DNA from: CAWUIH01 sp963922495 | Lineage (GTDB): Bacteria; Pseudomonadota; Gammaproteobacteria; Coxiellales; Coxiellaceae | Direction of reading: 5' to 3' | Length of the DNA stretch: 9,852 nt | Assembly (NCBI GenBank): GCA_963922495.1 | Contig: CAWUIH010000056.1 | Location: 1 to 9,852, forward strand | In this document: positions 6,019 to 9,852 of the stretch, in pieces | Layout of the letters: each line of letters begins with the position of its first letter | Numbering within the stretch: position 1 is the first letter of the stretch | Position numbers and translations under genes: made by a program | Notes under the pieces: generated by a model | Told to the model about the DNA's origin: nothing | The model's input: the letters and a program-made list of their open reading frames with translations, nothing else | Databases searched by the model: none

Positions 6019-7338
6019 ATGAAAAGGGTTCGTGCGATTAAAACACAGCATATTTCGATGACTAAAGCTTCCAATGAAGCGGCCATTCCAACACCGCAAA
6101 AAAGGGTGGCGACGCGCGCTTGGGTGATGTGGTCAATTACGGCCATTTTTGTGCTATTCCAATTTTTCCTACAATTGTCTTCTGGTGAAGTCATTACCGG
6201 CTTGATGAAAAGCTTTTCATTGAGTGCTTTGGGTGGTGGGGTATTAGCTAGCGCCTATTATTATATTTACGTGGCGTTGCAGACGCCCGCGGGTATATTG
6301 GTGGATCGCTTTGGACCACGTTGCTTGTTAACTTTGGGTGCTTTAGTGTGTGCATGCGGTTGTTTTGTATTTGGTTATGCCGATTCTTTGTGGTTCGCTA
6401 TTGTTGGACGTTTGTTGATGGGTGGTGGCGCCGCTTTTGCTTTTGTCGGTTCATTGAATGTGATCGCTAAATGGTTTCCACCTCAACACTTCGCGATTAT
6501 GGCTGCCATTGCTGAAACCATCGGTATGATAGGGACGATCGTGGGCGGCGTATTTCTTGCCAGTCTAGTGCAGCAAATTGGATGGCGTAGTTCCATGATG
6601 GGGGCAGCGGGTATTGGTTTTGTGATTGCTGCCTTGTTATGGACGATCGTTCGAGATAAAAAAGTATTGCAGACAGTGCGCATTGAAGTGGCTTGTAACA
6701 ATTCTTTCTGGAATGACTTAAAGACCCTTTTGAAAAGTAGTGCTGCCTGGATCAACGGAATTTATTCAGGGTTACTATTTTCAGTTGTGACTGTTTTTGT
6801 AGCCTTGTGGGCAATACCTTATATGCAGTTAGCGCATCATATTTCGTTAGCAAAAGCAACGATATGCTGCGATTTAATGTTTGTGGGAATTGCGTTGGGA
6901 GGGCCGTTTATTGGTTGGTTGGATGGACGTTTGCGCAATCGTCGTTTTATTTTGACAATATTCCCCTGTATTGCGGCTGTGTTGTTATCAGCGGTTATTT
7001 ATCTAACCAATTTACCGATGTGGCAAATTATGATTTTGATGCCGTTACTGGGAGTATTTACCAGCGTCTACGTGCTGACTTTCTGTATTGCGAACGAAAT
7101 TATGCCTCCCTATATGAGTGGAACAAGTATGGGTTTTGTCAACATGATTTCTGTTGGTTCAGCGCCATTGTTTCAGCCGTTAATCGGTTTATTTTTAACT
7201 TTAGTTGTAGGGCATACTCATGCTAGTGCGTTGCATTACACAGTTTTAGATTACCAATACGCCTTTATCATTTTGCCGCTATTGGTGTTGACTGCGGCGT
7301 TGTTGGGTTGCTGGATGCCTCAGCGACGTCAAGAATAA
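6019..7338 (+). CDS. Major facilitator superfamily transporter
   Basis: A 12-helix inner-membrane transporter driven by an ion gradient; the substrate is not recognisable. Helices begin near residue 37. The MFS signature loop between helices 2 and 3 is clear: GILVDRFGPR (92-101), with a weaker repeat GWLDGRLRNRR (299-309) between helices 8 and 9. RLLMGGGAAF (131-140) and NVIAKWFPP (147-155) are typical of organic-anion and nutrient MFS carriers, including those of Legionella and Coxiella, but no closer name is justified. Its 439 residues are a normal length. Neither ATG at 6019 nor ATG at 6058 has a visible ribosome binding site, whereas an in-frame ATG at 5980 does but is followed by a stop codon. 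It is monocistronic on the plus strand; no terminator hairpin is seen in the 70 bases after it. Confidence 0.88.
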   Translation: MKRVRAIKTQHISMTKASNEAAIPTPQKRVATRAWVMWSITAIFVLFQFFLQLSSGEVITGLMKSFSLSALGGGVLASAYYYIYVALQTPAGILVDRFGPRCLLTLGALVCACGCFVFGYADSLWFAIVGRLLMGGGAAFAFVGSLNVIAKWFPPQHFAIMAAIAETIGMIGTIVGGVFLASLVQQIGWRSSMMGAAGIGFVIAALLWTIVRDKKVLQTVRIEVACNNSFWNDLKTLLKSSAAWINGIYSGLLFSVVTVFVALWAIPYMQLAHHISLAKATICCDLMFVGIALGGPFIGWLDGRLRNRRFILTIFPCIAAVLLSAVIYLTNLPMWQIMILMPLLGVFTSVYVLTFCIANEIMPPYMSGTSMGFVNMISVGSAPLFQPLIGLFLTLVVGHTHASALHYTVLDYQYAFIILPLLVLTAALLGCWMPQRRQE

Positions 7339-7408
7339 TTTCTGCCCACTTTGTAATAATAAATACGATTGATGCCTAGGTGAGTTCAGCATTAATCACT
7401 AAACATCA

Positions 7409-7756
7409 CTACACTTTTTCTTTAATACGAGCTTTACGGCCACGCAACTTGCGTAGAAAGTAAATTTTGGCGCGTCGTACTTTACCACGTCGCTTCACAC
7501 TGACAGAGTCTATCAGTGGGCTGTAAGTCTGGAATACTCGCTCAACGCCTTCACCGTGGGAGATCTTACGAACAGTGAAAGCGGAATTGAGCCCACGATT
7601 ACGGCGAGCAATAACTACTCCCTCAAATGCTTGTAGGCGCTCACGATTACCTTCTTTAACTTTGACTTGCACTACAACAGTGTCGCCAGCGCGAAATTTA
7701 GGTAATATTTTACCTTGCGTTTGTTCGGCTTCGAGTGCTTGAATGATACTGCTCAT
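7409..7756 (-). CDS. rplS: 50S ribosomal protein L19
   Basis: L19 sits at the interface of the two ribosomal subunits and takes part in intersubunit bridges. The 115-residue product has exactly the usual length, with the family features FRAGDTVVVQVKVKEG (21-36), LQAFEGVVIARRNRG (two thirds of the conserved barrel, 41-55) and the basic C-terminus with RAKIYFLRKLRGRKARIKE. It is the last gene of the rpsP-rimM-trmD-rplS operon. Its ATG overlaps the trmD stop as ATGA, with GAGGAA five bases upstream, so it is translationally coupled to trmD. The 70 bases between it and the convergent MFS gene hold no evident intrinsic terminator. Confidence 0.98.
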   Translation of the reverse strand: MSSIIQALEAEQTQGKILPKFRAGDTVVVQVKVKEGNRERLQAFEGVVIARRNRGLNSAFTVRKISHGEGVERVFQTYSPLIDSVSVKRRGKVRRAKIYFLRKLRGRKARIKEKV

Positions 7757-8502
7757 GATGATTCCTCGTCACGTTCTGCTATAAATTCGGTAAGCAGGTG
7801 CTGTTCTTTTTTGGTTAAGGGAACTCTTTTTAACAGATCTTGGCGCCGTTGCCAAGTCCTTCCAAGTGCTTGCTTTAATCGCCAATCTGAAATCGCTTGA
7901 TGATGACCGCTTAAAAGCACTTTAGGCACTGATTTTTCATCGATATGTTCCGGTCGAGTATAGTGTGGGTGTTCCAATAAGCCGCGTGTGAACGAATCCT
8001 GTTTTGCAGATTCTTTGTGGCCAAGCGCGCCAGGCAATAAGCGAGTGATTGTGTCTATTAGCACCATTGCTGGCAACTCACCACCACTTAGCACATAATC
8101 GCCAATAGATATTTCCTTATCGGTATGATCTTCTATGAGACGTTCATCAATGCCTTCGTAACGACCGGCTATTAAGATGAGGTCAGAGCGTTGTGATAGT
8201 TGTTGTGCCACTGTTTGAGTCAGTGGTTGACCCTGAGGTGATAGATAAATCACTAGTGCTTCGTCTGTTAGGGTGTGTTTGGCGGTTTTGATGGCTGCAG
8301 CCAGTGGTTGATATTTCATTATCATGCCAGGACCACCACCAAAGGGTCGCTCATCAACACGACGTTGTGGATCAGTAGTGAATTCACGAGGATTCCAAAA
8401 GTGTAGTTGCAGTAATCGTTGTTGTTGGGCACGACCGACGATACTGCTATTGAGTGCTGTAAACATTTCAGGAAAAAGTGTGATTGTGCCGATGGATAAC
8501 AT
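7753..8502 (-). CDS. trmD: tRNA (guanine(37)-N1)-methyltransferase TrmD
   Basis: TrmD methylates G37 next to the anticodon of tRNAs reading CNN/proline codons, preventing +1 frameshifting; it is an essential SPOUT (trefoil-knot) homodimer. The 249 residues include RPFGGGPGM (52-60), the cofactor-knot segments GRYEGIDER (113-121, Glu116) and SIGDYVLSGGELP (132-144), Arg154, and catalytic Asp169 in KQDSF; these positions coincide with the E. coli numbering. The C-terminal DNA-binding-like helical domain (about 170-249) is complete. It starts two bases after the rimM stop with only a weak ribosome binding site and overlaps rplS by four bases, as expected of a coupled ribosomal operon. Confidence 0.98.
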   Translation of the reverse strand: MLSIGTITLFPEMFTALNSSIVGRAQQQRLLQLHFWNPREFTTDPQRRVDERPFGGGPGMIMKYQPLAAAIKTAKHTLTDEALVIYLSPQGQPLTQTVAQQLSQRSDLILIAGRYEGIDERLIEDHTDKEISIGDYVLSGGELPAMVLIDTITRLLPGALGHKESAKQDSFTRGLLEHPHYTRPEHIDEKSVPKVLLSGHHQAISDWRLKQALGRTWQRRQDLLKRVPLTKKEQHLLTEFIAERDEESS

Positions 8503-8504
8503 GA

Positions 8505-9008
8505 TTAGAAATCCGCATCCCAGTCAACGGTGATAAGTTTTTTTTGTAAATCGACATGAATTACCGCTGACTTGGTGTAAGGAACCAGTCGCTCACGATG
8601 CTGGTCTTTAACAACAAGCACATCGTTGGCGCCAGTTTCAATGAGGGAGGTCACCCTGCCAAACGCGATGCCATGTTGATTGATGACGGCGCATCCGATG
8701 AGGTCATCCCAATAAAATTCGTTATCAGTCAACTTTTCAAATTGATCCCGATACACGGCAACGGTGTCATTGGTATAGAGCTTAGCGGTTTCAGGATCTT
8801 CGATTCCAGGGAATTTGACAATTAGAAATCTGCCGTGTGTTTTACCTTGTTGCCACTGAAATTCTAGCCATTTGCCGTGATGTTTGATCAACCAAATGGG
8901 GTATTCGAATAAATTATCCATCGGATCGGTGAGTGAAACTACTTTGATCCATCCGCGTACTCCATAGGAGCTGGCGAGACGACCTAAAGTGACTTTCTTA
9001 TTCTCCAT
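8505..9008 (-). CDS. rimM: 16S rRNA processing/30S maturation factor RimM
   Basis: RimM binds ribosomal protein S19 and assists maturation of the 30S head domain. The 167-residue product shows the N-terminal beta-barrel signature LGRLASSYGVRGWIKVVS (8-25) and the C-terminal PRC-barrel domain starting at FYWDDLIGC (98-106), with the conserved GANDVLVVK (126-134) and LVPY (141-144). The length matches the family. It lies 36 bases after rpsP and two bases before trmD in the standard order; only a poor ribosome binding site is visible, so translation may rely on coupling. Confidence 0.97.
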   Translation of the reverse strand: MENKKVTLGRLASSYGVRGWIKVVSLTDPMDNLFEYPIWLIKHHGKWLEFQWQQGKTHGRFLIVKFPGIEDPETAKLYTNDTVAVYRDQFEKLTDNEFYWDDLIGCAVINQHGIAFGRVTSLIETGANDVLVVKDQHRERLVPYTKSAVIHVDLQKKLITVDWDADF

Positions 9009-9044
9009 TCGGCAACCCGTAATGGTGTTAGTATATGGTGATGT

Positions 9045-9458
9045 TTAGCTATCTTCAGATTTTTCTTCGGGCGCAGTAGCTTCTGCTTCTTTGGCTACTT
9101 TCGCCGCTTCTTCAGCAGCTTTCTTGGCAGCCAATTCTTGAGCTTGTTGTGCTTTTTCAGATTGTGCTTTCTTGGCATCAATACGGCTGATACCGCCGTG
9201 CTGTGCAGTTTCTGGTGACTTTTCAAATTGTCTGAGCAAACTGTGGACACGATCAGATGCCTGAGCGCCCTGGGCGATCCAATAATCAACGCGTTCTTTC
9301 GAAAGTTGCAATCTAAGGTCATGCCCACGCGCCATGGGATTAAAGTAGCCAAGCTGCTCAATAAAGCGACCATCACGAGGCTTACGTTTGTCGGCTACCA
9401 CGATATGGTAGAATGGATTTTTCTTACTGCCTCCGCGGGCTAAGCGTATAACGACCAT
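9045..9458 (-). CDS. rpsP: 30S ribosomal protein S16 with charged C-terminal extension
   Basis: S16 is an early-assembling protein of the small subunit body. The core (1-82) is typical: MVVIRLARGGSKKNPFYHIV with VADKRKPRDGRFIEQLGYFNP following. The product is 137 residues, about 50 longer than the E. coli protein, because of an Ala/Lys/Glu-rich, helix-prone tail (about 90-137) ending in acidic residues. The frame is open to an ATG at 9506, but that codon overlaps the -10 box and would add 16 foreign residues; the family start at 9458 is preceded by AGAGG (9475-9471), at a rather long spacing of 12 bases. It is the first gene of the rpsP-rimM-trmD-rplS operon. Confidence 0.96.
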   Translation of the reverse strand: MVVIRLARGGSKKNPFYHIVVADKRKPRDGRFIEQLGYFNPMARGHDLRLQLSKERVDYWIAQGAQASDRVHSLLRQFEKSPETAQHGGISRIDAKKAQSEKAQQAQELAAKKAAEEAAKVAKEAEATAPEEKSEDS

Positions 9459-9504
9459 GTGATACTGTGACCTCTTAAGATTAATGTCGTTTAACAGGCT
9501 CGCC

Positions 9505-9533
9505 ATTCTAAGCTAAGTGCATGCAATTGGCAA
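9505..9533 (-). promoter_or_regulatory. Sigma70-type promoter of the rpsP-rimM-trmD-rplS operon
   Basis: On the minus strand TTGCCA (9533-9528) and TAGAAT (9510-9505), each five of six matches to the consensus boxes, are separated by exactly 17 bases. Initiation would fall near 9498, leaving a leader of about 40 bases before the rpsP ATG at 9458. Confidence 0.75.
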
Positions 9534-9583
9534 TACTTCATTTCCATCCATCCAGTACTCATTATGTTTCAGACTTCTTATAG

Positions 9584-9852
9584 CTACATACAGTAGCAAC
9601 TCGTTACTTCTGTTGCGCGAGGGGTGTAAGCTTGACTGCCAGATCTAGGGCCACTATTACCAAAGATACTATTATTTCTCAGTCTCGGTGTATTGCTGTG
9701 AGTTGCCTGGATGCTTTCAAGAGCGCATCGATTCGCGATGAGTTGTTGTTGCAACAGCTGGTTTTTATTTTGCTGCGCTTTCTCATGATGATGGATCATT
9801 TCAAGTCGCCTTTGGTGGCGCTTATGATATTTTTCTGTGCAATACTTGAATA
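9584..9852 (-). CDS. Unrecognised Gln/His-rich protein, C-terminal part, ending SCYCM (partial)
   Basis: I do not recognise this protein. The frame is open from the window edge to TAG at 9586-9584, so at least 88 residues are encoded and the true start may lie outside. An internal ATG at 9799 with AAAGG nine bases upstream could instead give a complete 71-residue protein. The visible part is basic and His/Gln/Asn-rich (MIHHHEKAQQNKNQLLQQQ from 9799), looks like the end of a helical or coiled-coil region, then becomes Ser/Gly/Asn-rich and apparently disordered. The last residues are SCYCM; Cys at position -4 from the end mimics a eukaryotic CaaX box. It lies 125 bases upstream of rpsP on the same strand, with a separate rpsP promoter between. 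Whether it is a real gene is open. Confidence 0.45.
   Translation of the reverse strand, partial: FKYCTEKYHKRHQRRLEMIHHHEKAQQNKNQLLQQQLIANRCALESIQATHSNTPRLRNNSIFGNSGPRSGSQAYTPRATEVTSCYCM

Noticed and set aside
6807..7226. Plus-strand frame of 139 codons inside the MFS gene
   Set aside because: It is a shadow frame of the transporter; the composition is rich in Cys, Phe and Tyr as expected from out-of-frame membrane-protein sequence.
7395..7411. Two copies of ATCACTA ten bases apart near the rplS stop
   Set aside because: Only two short copies, one overlapping the stop codon; no array or known site is suggested.
9095..9376. Minus-strand frame of 93 codons overlapping rpsP
   Set aside because: It overlaps the conserved S16 gene in another frame and shows no recognisable family.
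9473..9493. TTAA-rich stretch as a PmrA-type box (CTTAA repeats) for effector regulation
   Set aside because: The second half-site is absent and the stretch lies downstream of the rpsP -10 box, not at a -35 position.
9459..9506. ATG at 9506 as the start of rpsP
   Set aside because: The codon lies within the -10 box of the operon promoter and would add 16 residues before the conserved MVVIRLARGG start.
9548..9556. CCATCCATCC short tandem repeat between rpsP and the edge ORF
   Set aside because: Barely more than two units of four bases; expected by chance.

Overview
The window looks like a chromosomal segment of an AT-leaning gammaproteobacterium. The order rpsP-rimM-trmD-rplS, the YgfZ and TrhO homologues, a secreted histidine acid phosphatase and a lysine/alanine-rich tail on ribosomal protein S16 all fit the Legionella/Coxiella side of the class (order Legionellales). 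That placement is inference from protein features, not from an alignment. No rRNA, tRNA, insertion sequence or CRISPR array is visible, and no gene-free stretch exceeds about 300 bases.

Layout, left to right. (1) trmL, a tRNA wobble-base methyltransferase, on the minus strand (27-503). (2) A 204-base gap holding an intrinsic terminator for the plus strand that has no gene in front of it, then an extended -10 promoter. (3) A plus-strand pair, a YdfG-like short-chain dehydrogenase and a short form of the tRNA hydroxylase TrhO, sharing one base (TAATG). (4) A 543-residue MATE-type membrane transporter on the plus strand, started at TTG, with a cysteine-rich cytoplasmic tail ending CCPC. (5) Convergent to it, a minus-strand pair: ygfZ, then a secreted histidine acid phosphatase started at TTG, with its ribosome binding site beside the ygfZ stop. 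(6) A divergent control region with nested inverted repeats and a short in-frame leader ORF before an MFS transporter. (7) The ribosomal/tRNA operon rpsP-rimM-trmD-rplS on the minus strand, with a good sigma70-type promoter. (8) At the right edge, the 3' end of an unrecognised glutamine/histidine-rich gene whose product ends SCYCM.

Most recognisable genes serve translation: TrmL and TrhO act at tRNA position 34, TrmD at G37, YgfZ supports Fe-S-dependent tRNA modification, and RimM, S16 and L19 belong to ribosome assembly. The accessory material is the MATE protein, the phosphatase, the MFS transporter and the edge ORF. The points most worth a second look are the two cysteine-ended C-termini (CCPC and CYCM), which resemble eukaryotic lipidation signals, the orphan terminator near 605-630 that may end a small RNA, and the interrupted leader in front of the MFS gene.
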